Shown one piece after another: positions 27,334 through 37,339 of a stretch of DNA of 64,000 nt (position 1 is its first letter; the number at the start of each line of letters is the position of its first letter). This stretch comes from Acinetobacter towneri DSM 14962 = CIP 107472 (GTDB lineage Bacteria > Pseudomonadota > Gammaproteobacteria > Pseudomonadales > Moraxellaceae): the NCBI RefSeq assembly GCF_000368785.1, contig NZ_KB849689.1:28681-92680 (forward strand). The letters are read 5' to 3'. Under the pieces are notes generated by a model that saw only the letters and a program-made list of their open reading frames with translations, ran no database searches and was not told the DNA's origin. A program made the position numbers and the translations under genes.

Positions 27334-30300
27334 ATGTTTATCGTTGCCGGTGCACCTGCACATTCATCTTTTAAGAAAACTCAACTCTTAAACCGTTTAG
27401 CGTCAATGAGTTCTGTTCAATCTTTCGATAGCCAATGGGTTTATTTATTTGACCAAGCGCTCGACGAGCAACAACAGCAATCTGCTTTACAGCTTTTAAA
27501 CGATGGTGCATCTTTTGAATTACGCCAAGCTGCAAGTGATGAAGTTCAAATTTTAGTGACACCACGTGTGGGCACAATTTCTCCTTGGTCATCAAAAGCA
27601 ACCGATATTTTTGCCAACTGTAATACGCCTGTACACCGCCTAGAACGCGGTGTTTTGTTTACCTTAAAAGGTATTACAGACGTTTCAAACGAAGTAAAAC
27701 AAGTATTGCATGACCGCATGACCGAAAGTGTGTTTAACCACATTAACGATGCTGCAGCGTTATTTGTTGAAACTGAACCAAAACCTTTAAATAGCATTGA
27801 TATTTTGGGTGATGGCAAAGCGGCATTGGTAAAAGCCAACAGTGAGTTTGGTTTTGCCTTGTCTGATGAAGAAATTGATTATTTAACCGAAGCATTTATC
27901 AAGTTAGGCCGTAATCCGCATGACATCGAATTGATGATGTTTGCACAAGCCAACTCTGAGCACTGCCGTCACAAAATCTTTGGTTCTGAATGGACAATTG
28001 ATGGCGAAGTACAGCCATTGTCATTGTTCCAAATGATCAAAAATACTTATAAAGAATCACCAACAGATGTATTGTCGGCTTATAAAGACAACGCTTCGGT
28101 GATTGTTGGTTTTGACACGCAGCGTTTCTATCCGAAAAAAGATGCTGCAACAGGTCACTACGTTTATAAATATAAGAGCCAAGCTGCCCACATTCTAATG
28201 AAAGTGGAAACGCACAACCACCCAACTGCAATTGCACCATTTGCAGGTGCTGCGACAGGTTCGGGTGGTGAAATCCGTGATGAAGGCGCGACAGGTCGTG
28301 GTGGTAAACCAAAAGCAGGTTTAACAGGCTTTACAGTATCGAATTTAAATATTCCTGGTTTTGAACAGCCTTGGGAAGAAAACTATGGCAAGCCTTCACG
28401 TATGGCATCGCCATTACAAATTATGATTGAAGGCCCATTGGGCGGTGCAGCGTTTAACAACGAATTTGGTCGTCCTGCGTTAAATGGTTACTTCCGTACT
28501 TTCGAGCAAAACGTGAATGGTGAAGTAAAAGGCTTCCATAAACCAATCATGATTGCAGGTGGTTACGGCAACATTCGTCCAGACCATGTCGAAAAAGACC
28601 CAATTCAGCCAGGCGATTTATTAATCGTTTTAGGCGGCCCTGCGATGTTGATCGGTTTAGGCGGTGGCGCTGCATCTTCTGTAGATAGCGGAACCATGGG
28701 TGAAAATCTTGACTTCGCTTCAGTACAACGTGAAAACCCAGAAATGGAACGCCGTTGCCAAGAAGTGATTGATACATGCTGGCGTTTGGAAGATGCTAAC
28801 CCAATCGTATCAGTGCATGACGTGGGTGCAGGTGGTATTTCGAACGCAATGCCTGAGTTGGTGAATGATCACGAACTAGGTGCTGTACTTGATTTGCGTA
28901 AGATTCCATCTTTAGAACCAGGCATGTCACCAATGGAAATTTGGTCAAACGAAGCGCAAGAGCGTTATGTATTGGCCATCCGTCCAAGTTCTTTAGAATT
29001 ATTTGAATCAATCTGTGCGCGTGAGCGTTGTCCGTTTGCAGTATTGGGTGAAGCGACAGAAGCGCGTCATTTAACGGTTGAAGATCCACTGTTCAATAAC
29101 AAAGCTGTAGATATGCCAATGCAGGTCTTGTTAGGTGGTACGCCACGCATGAGCCGTTCTTATGAAAGCATTGAGCGTCAAGGTGATGATTTTGATGCAG
29201 CTCAAGTTACTGATCTGAAAGATGCGATTTACCGTGTCATCAAGAATCCAACTGTTGCTTCTAAATCATTCCTAATCACGATTGGTGACCGTTCAATTAC
29301 AGGTATGGTTGCACGTGATCAGTTGGTTGGCCCATGGCAGGTGCCTGTTGCAGATGCAGCAGTAACCACTACCAGCTTGCAAGGCTTTACAGGTGAAGCA
29401 ATGGCGATGGGTGAACGTCCACCTGTAGCTTTATTAAACCCTGCAGCATCTGCGCGTTTGGCAGTGGCAGAATCTATTTCCAATATCATGTCAGCCAAAA
29501 TTGACCAGATCAGCGACATTAAATTATCTGCAAACTGGATGGCAGCAGCAGGTCAAAAAGGCGAAGACCAAGCTTTGTTTGAAGGTGTAAAAGCCATTGG
29601 TATGGAAATGTGTCCTGCGCTAGGAATTGCAATTCCAGTAGGTAAAGACTCATTGTCTATGCGTACCACTTGGAATGACGAAGGTGTTGATAAATCTGTA
29701 ACTTCACCAATGTCAGGTGTAATTACTGCATTTGCACCAGTGACCGATGTACGTAAAACACTAACCCCTGAATTGAAAAATACCGATTCAGTATTGGTAC
29801 GTATTGACTTGTCTAAAGGTCAGTTCCGTTTAGGCGGTTCAATTTTAGCGCAAGTGTATAAAGCTATTGGTTCAGTAACACCAGATGTCGATAACTTTGA
29901 CGAATTCAAAGCATTCTTTGCTTTGGTACAAGACTGGAATAACCGTGGCTTGATTCAAGCTTATCACGACATTGGTGATGGTGGTTTATTGGCAACTGTA
30001 ACAGAAATGATGTTCGCTTCACGTTTAGGTGTGGCGTTAGAAGATCAATCTGTTGCGGCATTGTTTGCTGAAGAAATTGGTGCAGTACTACAAATCTCTA
30101 AAGCAGACTGGGCTAACTTAGCTGCTGAAGTTGCTGCATCTACTTTGAAAGATGCGATTTCGGTAGTCGGTACAGTTAATAGCACAGACCAACTTGCTGT
30201 AAATGGCTTGGTGCTTGAACGTGCCGATTTGCAAGCGGCTTGGAGTGAAGTATCACACCAAATCCAGCGTTTACGTGACAACTCAGAAACTGCTGATCAA

Positions 30301-31170
30301 GAATTTGCTTTGATCACAGACAAAAACCACAAAGGCTTAATTGCTCAACCGACATTTGACTTAAATGAGCCAGTTGAAGCGCCATACATCAACACACGTC
30401 GTCCTAACATGGTGATTTTACGTGAACAAGGCGTAAACGGTCATGTAGAAATGGCGGCAGCATTTGACAAAGTCGGCTTTAACACCGTTGACGTACACAT
30501 GAGTGACTTGCTTGCAGGGCGTGTCGATTTAGACGACTTTGAAGGCTTAGTGGCGTGTGGTGGTTTCTCTTACGGTGACGTATTAGGTGCTGGCGGTGGC
30601 TGGGCGAAGTCAGTCTTGTTCAACCCGAAATTACGCGACCAGTTTGAGAAATTCTTTAACCGTCAAGAAACGTTCTCACTGGGTATCTGTAACGGTTGTC
30701 AAATGTTGTCACAATTGGCACCACTCATTCCAGGTGCAGAAGCGTGGCCACGTTTCCATCGCAATACTTCAGAAGTGTTTGAAGCGCGTAGCGTTAACGT
30801 CCGTGTGGAAAAATCAAACTCTGTATTATTGCAAGATATGGAAGGCTCGATTTTACCAATCGCAGTGGCACATGGTGAAGGTCGCGTCGTTGCACCAGAA
30901 GCTAATTTGGCAGCCTTGAACGCAGGCAACCAAGTGATTTTACGTTATGTCGATAGCCACGGAAATGCGACTCAACATTATCCAATGAACCCGAATGGTT
31001 CGCCAGAAGGTATTTCAGGCGTAACTTCAAAAGATGGTCGTGCAACAATTATGATGCCGCACCCTGAACGTAATTTCCGTGCGCTTCAACATTCTTGGAA
31101 ACCTGAAGAATGGACTGAAGATGGTGCATGGTTACGTATGTTCCGCAATGCGCGTAAATTTATTGGTTAA
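27334..31170 (+). CDS. purL: Phosphoribosylformylglycinamidine synthase
   Basis: Converts FGAR, glutamine and ATP to FGAM in purine synthesis (cytoplasm). The 1278-residue protein is the large single-chain form. It has an N-terminal PurS-like domain, two AIR-synthetase-like halves with [25 protein letters not shown] (in two parts around residue 290) and VGKDSLSM, and a C-terminal class I glutaminase with the catalytic Cys in GICNGCQML and the His-x-Glu in [11 protein letters not shown] start at [13 protein letters not shown] (27334), the usual N-terminus in the genus, with GGAG upstream, rather than an upstream GTG. It is a single gene followed by a strong terminator. Confidence 0.97.
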   Translation: MFIVAGAPAHSSFKKTQLLNRLASMSSVQSFDSQWVYLFDQALDEQQQQSALQLLNDGASFELRQAASDEVQILVTPRVGTISPWSSKATDIFANCNTPVHRLERGVLFTLKGITDVSNEVKQVLHDRMTESVFNHINDAAALFVETEPKPLNSIDILGDGKAALVKANSEFGFALSDEEIDYLTEAFIKLGRNPHDIELMMFAQANSEHCRHKIFGSEWTIDGEVQPLSLFQMIKNTYKESPTDVLSAYKDNASVIVGFDTQRFYPKKDAATGHYVYKYKSQAAHILMKVETHNHPTAIAPFAGAATGSGGEIRDEGATGRGGKPKAGLTGFTVSNLNIPGFEQPWEENYGKPSRMASPLQIMIEGPLGGAAFNNEFGRPALNGYFRTFEQNVNGEVKGFHKPIMIAGGYGNIRPDHVEKDPIQPGDLLIVLGGPAMLIGLGGGAASSVDSGTMGENLDFASVQRENPEMERRCQEVIDTCWRLEDANPIVSVHDVGAGGISNAMPELVNDHELGAVLDLRKIPSLEPGMSPMEIWSNEAQERYVLAIRPSSLELFESICARERCPFAVLGEATEARHLTVEDPLFNNKAVDMPMQVLLGGTPRMSRSYESIERQGDDFDAAQVTDLKDAIYRVIKNPTVASKSFLITIGDRSITGMVARDQLVGPWQVPVADAAVTTTSLQGFTGEAMAMGERPPVALLNPAASARLAVAESISNIMSAKIDQISDIKLSANWMAAAGQKGEDQALFEGVKAIGMEMCPALGIAIPVGKDSLSMRTTWNDEGVDKSVTSPMSGVITAFAPVTDVRKTLTPELKNTDSVLVRIDLSKGQFRLGGSILAQVYKAIGSVTPDVDNFDEFKAFFALVQDWNNRGLIQAYHDIGDGGLLATVTEMMFASRLGVALEDQSVAALFAEEIGAVLQISKADWANLAAEVAASTLKDAISVVGTVNSTDQLAVNGLVLERADLQAAWSEVSHQIQRLRDNSETADQEFALITDKNHKGLIAQPTFDLNEPVEAPYINTRRPNMVILREQGVNGHVEMAAAFDKVGFNTVDVHMSDLLAGRVDLDDFEGLVACGGFSYGDVLGAGGGWAKSVLFNPKLRDQFEKFFNRQETFSLGICNGCQMLSQLAPLIPGAEAWPRFHRNTSEVFEARSVNVRVEKSNSVLLQDMEGSILPIAVAHGEGRVVAPEANLAALNAGNQVILRYVDSHGNATQHYPMNPNGSPEGISGVTSKDGRATIMMPHPERNFRALQHSWKPEEWTEDGAWLRMFRNARKFIG

Positions 31171-31197
31171 GATTTTACTCGCTTAATCTATAGCAGT

Positions 31198-31225
31198 CAG
31201 CCACCTTCGGGTGGCTGATTTTTTT
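31198..31225 (+). terminator. Intrinsic terminator of purL
   Basis: CAGCCACC-TTCG-GGTGGCTG is a perfect 8-bp stem with a stable TTCG tetraloop, followed by seven T. Confidence 0.93.
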
Positions 31226-31379
31226 GCTGTGAATATGCAACTTTTATATAGACGTGCATGTTTCCACCTAAATGAATCGTCGGCTTGCTGTTCAACAATT
31301 CTGCATTAATCTCAACAATCATAGTCATCCTAGACAACTCAAGCTATCATAAACAAGCAAACACACATGGGATGGCGTT

Positions 31380-32447
31380 ATGAAAATCATTGCAGATGAA
31401 AATCTGGCATATACCGATTATTTCTTTGCAGATTTGGCAGAAATAGAGCACAAGGCTGGACGCCGTCTAACGCATCAAGATGTGCAAGATGCTGATGCGC
31501 TGCTAGTTCGTTCCGTCACCCAAGTGAATGCAGCATTGATTCAACAGACCGCGCTTCAATTTATTGGCAGCGCGACCATTGGCACAGACCACCTTGATAT
31601 CCCAGCCATCGAGCAGCAGGGCATTGCATGGTCAAATGCGGCAGGTTGTAATGCGCAGGCGGTGAGTGAGTATGTGATTACCGCATTGCTTCATCTCGAG
31701 CCTGAATTACTACATGCCAATCAAAACTTTAAACTTGGCATTATTGGACTGGGCAATGTCGGCTCGCGCTTGGTCAAAATGGCACAATTATTAGGTTGGG
31801 ATGTCATCGCATACGATCCATTTGTGCAGTTGCCCAATGTGCAGCAATGTGACTTAGATGCACTATTACAACAGGCAGATGCAATTTCCATTCATGTGCC
31901 ATTAACAGAAACTGGTGAACATCCTACTCATCATTTAATTAATGCAGCGCGTTTGGCATGTATGAAGCCTCAAGCCATTCTGATTAATTCAGCGCGTGGG
32001 CCAGTGGTAGAAGAAGCGGCTTTAATGCAGGATATTCAACATACTCAGCGTTTAGTGGTATTAGATGTTTTTGAATATGAACCTGAAATCTCTGCAGAAT
32101 TATTAGATTTGCTTGCTTTGGCAACCCCGCATATTGCAGGGTATAGCCTAGAAGGCAAGGCACGCGGCACACAAATGATTTATCAGGCTTTTTGTGAAAA
32201 TTTTGGTTTAGATGCCACAAAACAATTTGAAACTCAATTGCCAAGCTGCGCGCAATATTTCAAAACCCAAGATTTGAAAAATAGTCTGCATGCACATTTA
32301 AGTCAAATTTATGATATTGCACAGGATGATGCCAATTTACGTGCCTGTGTCAAAGCGGGCAAAGTTGAGCAGCAGGCTTTTGATCATTTAAGAAAAACCT
32401 ATCCTCTGCGTCGTGAATGGGCAGCACACGGAGGCCCGCAAGCATGA
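31380..32447 (+). CDS. pdxB: Erythronate-4-phosphate dehydrogenase
   Basis: Second step of pyridoxal 5'-phosphate synthesis: oxidises 4-phosphoerythronate. The 355-residue protein has the family start MKIIADENLAYTDYFFAD, a Rossmann motif GIIGLGNVGSRL (about residue 120), the catalytic region INSARGPVVEE, the general-base His in TPHIAGYSLEG, and the short C-terminal PdxB dimerisation domain. The stop overlaps the epmA start in ATGA, so the pair is coupled. Length is normal. Confidence 0.95.
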   Translation: MKIIADENLAYTDYFFADLAEIEHKAGRRLTHQDVQDADALLVRSVTQVNAALIQQTALQFIGSATIGTDHLDIPAIEQQGIAWSNAAGCNAQAVSEYVITALLHLEPELLHANQNFKLGIIGLGNVGSRLVKMAQLLGWDVIAYDPFVQLPNVQQCDLDALLQQADAISIHVPLTETGEHPTHHLINAARLACMKPQAILINSARGPVVEEAALMQDIQHTQRLVVLDVFEYEPEISAELLDLLALATPHIAGYSLEGKARGTQMIYQAFCENFGLDATKQFETQLPSCAQYFKTQDLKNSLHAHLSQIYDIAQDDANLRACVKAGKVEQQAFDHLRKTYPLRREWAAHGGPQA

Positions 32448-33424
32448 GTTCAAATCTCCAATATCAACCAACTTGCGACTTAAACAGCATGCGCGCACGT
32501 GCACAATTGTATGCACAAATACGCCAGTTTTTTGCGGAACGTGAAGTACTTGAAGTTGAAACGCCAATTTTGTCACAGGCAGGAGTGACAGATGTGCATT
32601 TGGCTTCAGTGCAAGCACAGCGCCATGTGCAGGGCAAATTGCATACGCACTATTTACAGACCTCACCTGAATTTGCCATGAAGCGTTTATTGGCCAGTGG
32701 TAGTGGTGCTATTTATCAAATTTGCAAAGTTTTTCGTGATGATGAGCATGGACGTAAACACAACAGCGAATTTACCATGTTGGAATGGTATCGTCCCGAA
32801 TTTAGCCTGAAAGAGCTTATGTTTGAGGTGACAGATTTACTTAATCTGACGTTAAAACAACGCTTTGGCGAAGTACGTCCAACAGTGTTGAGTTATAAAC
32901 ACGCATTTATGGATCGTTTGGATTTAAATCCTTTACAGGCAAGTCTGCAACAATTGGAAGACTGCTGTCATCGTGTGGGTTTGCATCTGGATTTGGGTGA
33001 TGACCGTCTAGGCTACATCGACCTATTGTTTTCACATTTTGTAGAACCAAGTTTGGGCTTTGATGCTCCTGTATTTTTAACCGATTTTCCACCTGAATTA
33101 GCATCTTTGGCTAAAACCAGAACAGATGATGATGGGGAATTGGTCGCAGCCCGTTTTGAGCTATATATCGAAGGTTTAGAGCTTGCCAATGCCTATGATG
33201 AATTGATTGATGCTACTGTGCTGCGTTCTCGTTTTGAAGCTGATAATGCAGAACGCGCACAACTTGGTTTACATGTGATGCCAATTGATGAATATTTATT
33301 GGCTGCGTTGCCGAACATGCCTGAATGTTCAGGTATCGCCTTGGGCATAGATCGCTTATTGATGATTGCAACTGAGCAGATGCGTTTAGAGCAAGTGATT
33401 AGCTTTCCTGCGCAGCTTGCCTAA
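32444..33424 (+). CDS. epmA: Elongation factor P lysine-lysyltransferase
   Basis: Attaches beta-lysine to the conserved lysine of EF-P; a class II lysyl-tRNA synthetase paralogue without an anticodon domain. The 326-residue protein has motif 2 in KVFRDDEHGRKHNSEFTMLEWYRP and motif 3 in SGIALGIDRLLMI, and its length matches EpmA (about 325). I start at the ATG that overlaps the pdxB stop, preceded by GGAGG nine bases upstream, instead of a longer frame beginning inside pdxB. Its partner epmB is not in this window. Confidence 0.94.
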   Translation: MSSNLQYQPTCDLNSMRARAQLYAQIRQFFAEREVLEVETPILSQAGVTDVHLASVQAQRHVQGKLHTHYLQTSPEFAMKRLLASGSGAIYQICKVFRDDEHGRKHNSEFTMLEWYRPEFSLKELMFEVTDLLNLTLKQRFGEVRPTVLSYKHAFMDRLDLNPLQASLQQLEDCCHRVGLHLDLGDDRLGYIDLLFSHFVEPSLGFDAPVFLTDFPPELASLAKTRTDDDGELVAARFELYIEGLELANAYDELIDATVLRSRFEADNAERAQLGLHVMPIDEYLLAALPNMPECSGIALGIDRLLMIATEQMRLEQVISFPAQLA

Positions 33425-33468
33425 AAGCAAAAGACAGTTTCTTATTTCAAGAAGGATTTATTTGAGCT

Positions 33469-33509
33469 AAAAAGCCGTAGCTTCTATATTTTAGAAGATT
33501 ACGGCTTTT
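33469..33509. terminator. Bidirectional terminator between epmA and cca
   Basis: AAAAGCCGTA and TACGGCTTTT enclose a second paired segment (CTTCTA/TAGAAG). Runs of T flank it on both strands, and it separates convergent genes. Confidence 0.75.
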
Positions 33510-33594
33510 CGATCAGAAATTTAGGCTGACTTAAATAGGTTAAGAATGATAGATCAAAGAACGCATGTAATGACGTTCTATAGACTTAAATAGC

Positions 33595-34830
33595 CTAAGC
33601 AGTAGCAGCCAAGTGACGTGCCTTTAATTGCTCAATCGCTTTAATGCGTCGTTCAATCAGCATTTCACCAATATCGGGGCCTTGGACATCGGCAGGTAAG
33701 TCTTGCGCCTTAATGCTGCGTACCACTTGAATCGCTTCCAAAATATAGCTCGCTTGCGGATAGTCACGATCTTCCAAACCTAAACGCCCACGAGAGTCAC
33801 ATTCACAGGCTTGTACAAAGGCTTCTACACGCTCAGGACGACGCAAGACATCCAAACGCTGTAATAAGCGCCATAACGTGCCAGGCTTTAAGCTCAATGC
33901 TTGGTGGCATTTTAAATGCTCTTTACATACAGCAAGTGCAAGTTGTTTGGTATTGGTCGGTACGCGCAGGCGTTCACACACTTCCGTTACAGGTCGAATC
34001 CCACGTTCTTCATGCATAATGTGCCGTGGTAATTCATCGGCAGGGGTCAAGGCCTTGCCTAAATCATGCAATAACACTGCAAAGCGTACATCGAGTGAGT
34101 AATTGGCACGACAGGCTTGTTGTAGTGACATCATGGTGTGCACACCACTGTCAATTTCAGGGTGATATTCAGGACGCTGTGGAATACCGAATAAAGCATC
34201 TAATTCAGGAAATAAAACTTTTAAAGCACCACAGGCACGCAATGTTTCAAAATAAACATCGGCACGTGCTTCCATTAAGGCACGTGAAGTTTCTTTCCAT
34301 ACGCGTTCAGGTGTCAGCGCATGTAACTCACCAGATTCTGCCAACTCTTGCATTAATAACAAGGTTTCAGGTGCAACCACAAAGCCTAAAGCATGATAAC
34401 GTGCTGCAAAACGAGCAATACGCAGCACCCGTAACGGGTCTTCTACAAAAGCATTGGAAACATGGCGCAGCACTTTATTGCACAGATCTTGCTGTCCACC
34501 GTAAGGGTCGTAGACATTGCCATCACTATCCATTGCCATGGCGTTAATGGTTAAATCACGACGGATTAAATCTTCTTCTAAGGTCACGCTTGGGTCGGTA
34601 TGAAATTCAAAACCGTGATAACCGTGTCCAGATTTGCGCTCAGTGCGAGCAAGTGCATATTCATCTTTGGTTTCAGGATGAAGAAAAACAGGGAAGTCTT
34701 TGCCCACAGGTTGAAAGCCTTGAGCCAAAAGTTGTTCGGGCGTTGCGCCAACGACAACATAATCTTTTTCGTGATAGGGATGCCCGAGTAAGTGATCTCG
34801 AACTGCACCGCCTACTAAATAAACTTGCAT
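33595..34830 (-). CDS. cca: CCA tRNA nucleotidyltransferase (multifunctional, with HD domain)
   Basis: Adds or repairs the 3' CCA of tRNAs. The 411-residue protein has the class II nucleotidyltransferase motifs MQVYLVGGAVRD and EKDYVVVG (with the metal-binding Asp), then ARTERKSG and RRDLTINAMA. The C-terminal HD phosphohydrolase domain has AVLLHDLGKA, as in the longer proteobacterial enzyme that also has phosphatase and phosphodiesterase activity. The ATG at 34830 is chosen since the nucleotide-binding GGAVRD must start at about residue 6. Its AGAGG ribosome binding site lies inside the 3' arm of the maeB terminator (see separate entry). Confidence 0.95.
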   Translation of the reverse strand: MQVYLVGGAVRDHLLGHPYHEKDYVVVGATPEQLLAQGFQPVGKDFPVFLHPETKDEYALARTERKSGHGYHGFEFHTDPSVTLEEDLIRRDLTINAMAMDSDGNVYDPYGGQQDLCNKVLRHVSNAFVEDPLRVLRIARFAARYHALGFVVAPETLLLMQELAESGELHALTPERVWKETSRALMEARADVYFETLRACGALKVLFPELDALFGIPQRPEYHPEIDSGVHTMMSLQQACRANYSLDVRFAVLLHDLGKALTPADELPRHIMHEERGIRPVTEVCERLRVPTNTKQLALAVCKEHLKCHQALSLKPGTLWRLLQRLDVLRRPERVEAFVQACECDSRGRLGLEDRDYPQASYILEAIQVVRSIKAQDLPADVQGPDIGEMLIERRIKAIEQLKARHLAATA

Positions 34831-34878
34831 GAAAAAACCTCTATTCTTCAAGCAATCATGCTACAGAATAGAGGTTTT
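34831..34878 (-). terminator. Terminator of maeB overlapping the cca leader
   Basis: Reading the minus strand, AAAACCTCTATTCT and AGAATAGAGGTTTT form a 14-bp stem followed by T, then C and the cca ATG. The AGAGG ribosome binding site of cca is within the 3' arm. Confidence 0.8.
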
Positions 34879-34920
34879 CTCAAGTCTATAATTCTGAGTC
34901 AGTCACTCAGAAATATAGGT

Positions 34921-37200
34921 TTATGCTTTAACTTGTGCTGTTTGTTGAATTTCAGCAACAGTGAGGGCAGTCATATTCACAACACGACGTGTCGTAGCAG
35001 TTGGCGTCAAGATATGTACAGGTTTTGCTGCACCTAACAAGATAGGGCCAATCGTAACATTGTTACCTGAAGTCGATTTCAACAAGTTAAATGAAATATT
35101 GGCAGCATCTAAGTTCGGCATAATCAACAAGTTTGCAGAACCTTTGAAGCGTGAGTTCGGGAAAGCAAAATGACGGATATTTTCGTCTAATGCTGCATCA
35201 CCGTGCATTTCACCTTCAACTTCAAGCTCAGGTGCAATCTCACTCAAGATTTCAAAGACTTTACGCATTTTTTGTGCGCTAGAGTCTTGTTGGTCAGAAC
35301 CAAAACTTGAGTGAGAAAGTAGAGCAACGCGTGGTGTCATACCAAAACGGCGTACTTCTTCAGCCGCTAAAAGTGTCATTTCAGCCAACTGTTCAGCAGT
35401 TGGGTTTGTGTTGACATAAGTGTCGGCAATGAACAAGTTGCGATCTTCAAGCATCAATGCGTTAAGGGTAAAGAAGTTAGTACGACCTTCTTTTAGACCA
35501 ATCACATTTTTTACGAAATCAAGGTGAATGTCGTAGCTTGAATAAGTACCACATAACATACCATCGGCTAAACCATGTTTCACTAACATTGCTGCAATGA
35601 GGGTAGAGCGACGACGTGCTTCACGCTGCGCGTATTCAGGTGTAACGCCTTTACGCTGCATGATGGTGTAGTAATCATCTGCAAATTTTTCGTAGTTCGG
35701 GTTGTTTTCCTGATCTACAATTTCCATATTCACGCCATGTTCCAGACGTAAACCTAGCTTTTTAATGTTCGCTTCAATCACTGAGGTACGACCTACAAGG
35801 ATTGGTTTAGCCAAGCCTTCATCCACTGCAATTTGTACTGCACGAAGTACGCGTAAGTCTTCACCTTCTGCATAAGCAATACGCTTAGGGTCAGTTTTTG
35901 CTTGAGCAAAAATAGGCTTCATCATAAATGCCGAGTTATATACAAACTCAGACAAACGCTGACGGTATGCAGAGAAGTCTTGAATTGGACGACTTGCTAC
36001 ACCTGAATCCATTGCCGCTTGAGCAACTGCAGGTGCAATTTCAAGAATTAAACGCTGATCAAGTGGGCGTGGAATTAAATAGTCACGACCAAATGATGCA
36101 GATTTTTCACCATAAGTTGCTGCATCTGCTTCAATGTGTGCCATGCGTGCAATTGCGTGTACACAAGCAATTTTCATTTCTTCGTTGATGGTAGTTGCGC
36201 CAACATCTAATGCACCACGGAAAATATACGGGAAGCAAAGTGCGTTGTTAACTTGGTTCGGATAATCCGAACGACCTGTTGCCATAATCACATCTGGACG
36301 TACTTCATGCGCATGTTCAGGCAAGATTTCTGGGTCTGGGTTAGCCAAAGCAAAGATAATTGGATTTTCAGCCATTTCTTTGACCATAGCTTTGGTCAAG
36401 ATACCCGCTGCAGAAAGACCAAGGAACATATCCGCACCGCTAATTACATCAGCAAGTTGCGTTCCTTCAATGTCTTGCATATAGCGTTTTTTCGAGTCAT
36501 CCAAACCTTCACGTTTGGTGGTGATTAGACCACGCGAATCCGCAACAATGATATTTTCTTTTTTCGCGCCCAATGCACATAACAGGTCTAAACAAGACAG
36601 TGCGGCTGCACCTGCACCTGAAGCAACGATTTTGATTTCTTCAATTTTCTTGCCGTTAAGTAACAAGGCATTGAGTAGGGCAGAACCTACAATGATTGAC
36701 GTACCGTGTTGGTCATCGTGGAACACAGGAATATTCATGCGTTCACGAAGTTTTTGCTCAATGTAGAAACATTCTGGCGCCTTGATGTCTTCAAGGTTAA
36801 TACCACCAAAAGTTGGTTCTAATGCTGCAACAATATCTACAATTTTGTCTGGATCATTTTCAGCAATTTCGATGTCAAATACATCGACACCAGCAAACTT
36901 TTTAAAGAGTACGCCTTTACCTTCCATCACAGGTTTAGACGCCAAAGGACCGATATTACCTAAACCTAATACTGCTGTACCGTTACTAACGACAGCAACC
37001 AAGTTACCGCGAGCGGTATAAAGTGCAGCTGTTGAAGGATCACGTTCAATCTCTAAACATGGTGCTGCGACACCTGGTGAGTAAGCGAGCGCTAAGTCAC
37101 GTTGGTTGACCAGCTGCTTACTTGGAGTAACGCTGATTTTTCCTGGTGTTGGAAATTCGTGATAGTAAAGTGCCTGCTGTTTTAATGATTGATCGTCCAT
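34921..37200 (-). CDS. maeB: NADP-dependent malic enzyme with phosphotransacetylase-like domain
   Basis: Decarboxylates malate to pyruvate, making NADPH. The 759-residue protein is the hybrid type. The malic enzyme part (residues about 1-420) has [25 protein letters not shown] and the nucleotide fold [13 protein letters not shown]; the C-terminal part (about 430-750) is the phosphotransacetylase-like regulatory domain, with [10 protein letters not shown] and the [19 protein letters not shown] end. Length matches E. coli MaeB (759). It is a single gene with its own terminator. Confidence 0.96.
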   Translation of the reverse strand: MDDQSLKQQALYYHEFPTPGKISVTPSKQLVNQRDLALAYSPGVAAPCLEIERDPSTAALYTARGNLVAVVSNGTAVLGLGNIGPLASKPVMEGKGVLFKKFAGVDVFDIEIAENDPDKIVDIVAALEPTFGGINLEDIKAPECFYIEQKLRERMNIPVFHDDQHGTSIIVGSALLNALLLNGKKIEEIKIVASGAGAAALSCLDLLCALGAKKENIIVADSRGLITTKREGLDDSKKRYMQDIEGTQLADVISGADMFLGLSAAGILTKAMVKEMAENPIIFALANPDPEILPEHAHEVRPDVIMATGRSDYPNQVNNALCFPYIFRGALDVGATTINEEMKIACVHAIARMAHIEADAATYGEKSASFGRDYLIPRPLDQRLILEIAPAVAQAAMDSGVASRPIQDFSAYRQRLSEFVYNSAFMMKPIFAQAKTDPKRIAYAEGEDLRVLRAVQIAVDEGLAKPILVGRTSVIEANIKKLGLRLEHGVNMEIVDQENNPNYEKFADDYYTIMQRKGVTPEYAQREARRRSTLIAAMLVKHGLADGMLCGTYSSYDIHLDFVKNVIGLKEGRTNFFTLNALMLEDRNLFIADTYVNTNPTAEQLAEMTLLAAEEVRRFGMTPRVALLSHSSFGSDQQDSSAQKMRKVFEILSEIAPELEVEGEMHGDAALDENIRHFAFPNSRFKGSANLLIMPNLDAANISFNLLKSTSGNNVTIGPILLGAAKPVHILTPTATTRRVVNMTALTVAEIQQTAQVKA

Positions 37201-37339
37201 CTGAATCTCGTGTGTGACAAGTTGGCCAGCGATGCTGGTGGTTTTTTTATGAATCTTATCGAATATACCATTACTTGCCCCCTTAGCACAGACGTCACTG
37301 TTTATTTTTAGAACAAACTTAGAGCTTTTGGGTCTAGTT

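Noticed and set aside
37221..37247. Hairpin CCAGC-GAT-GCTGG followed by T run on the plus strand upstream of maeB
   Set aside because: Terminator-like on the plus strand, but no plus-strand gene ends nearby; not reported as a feature.
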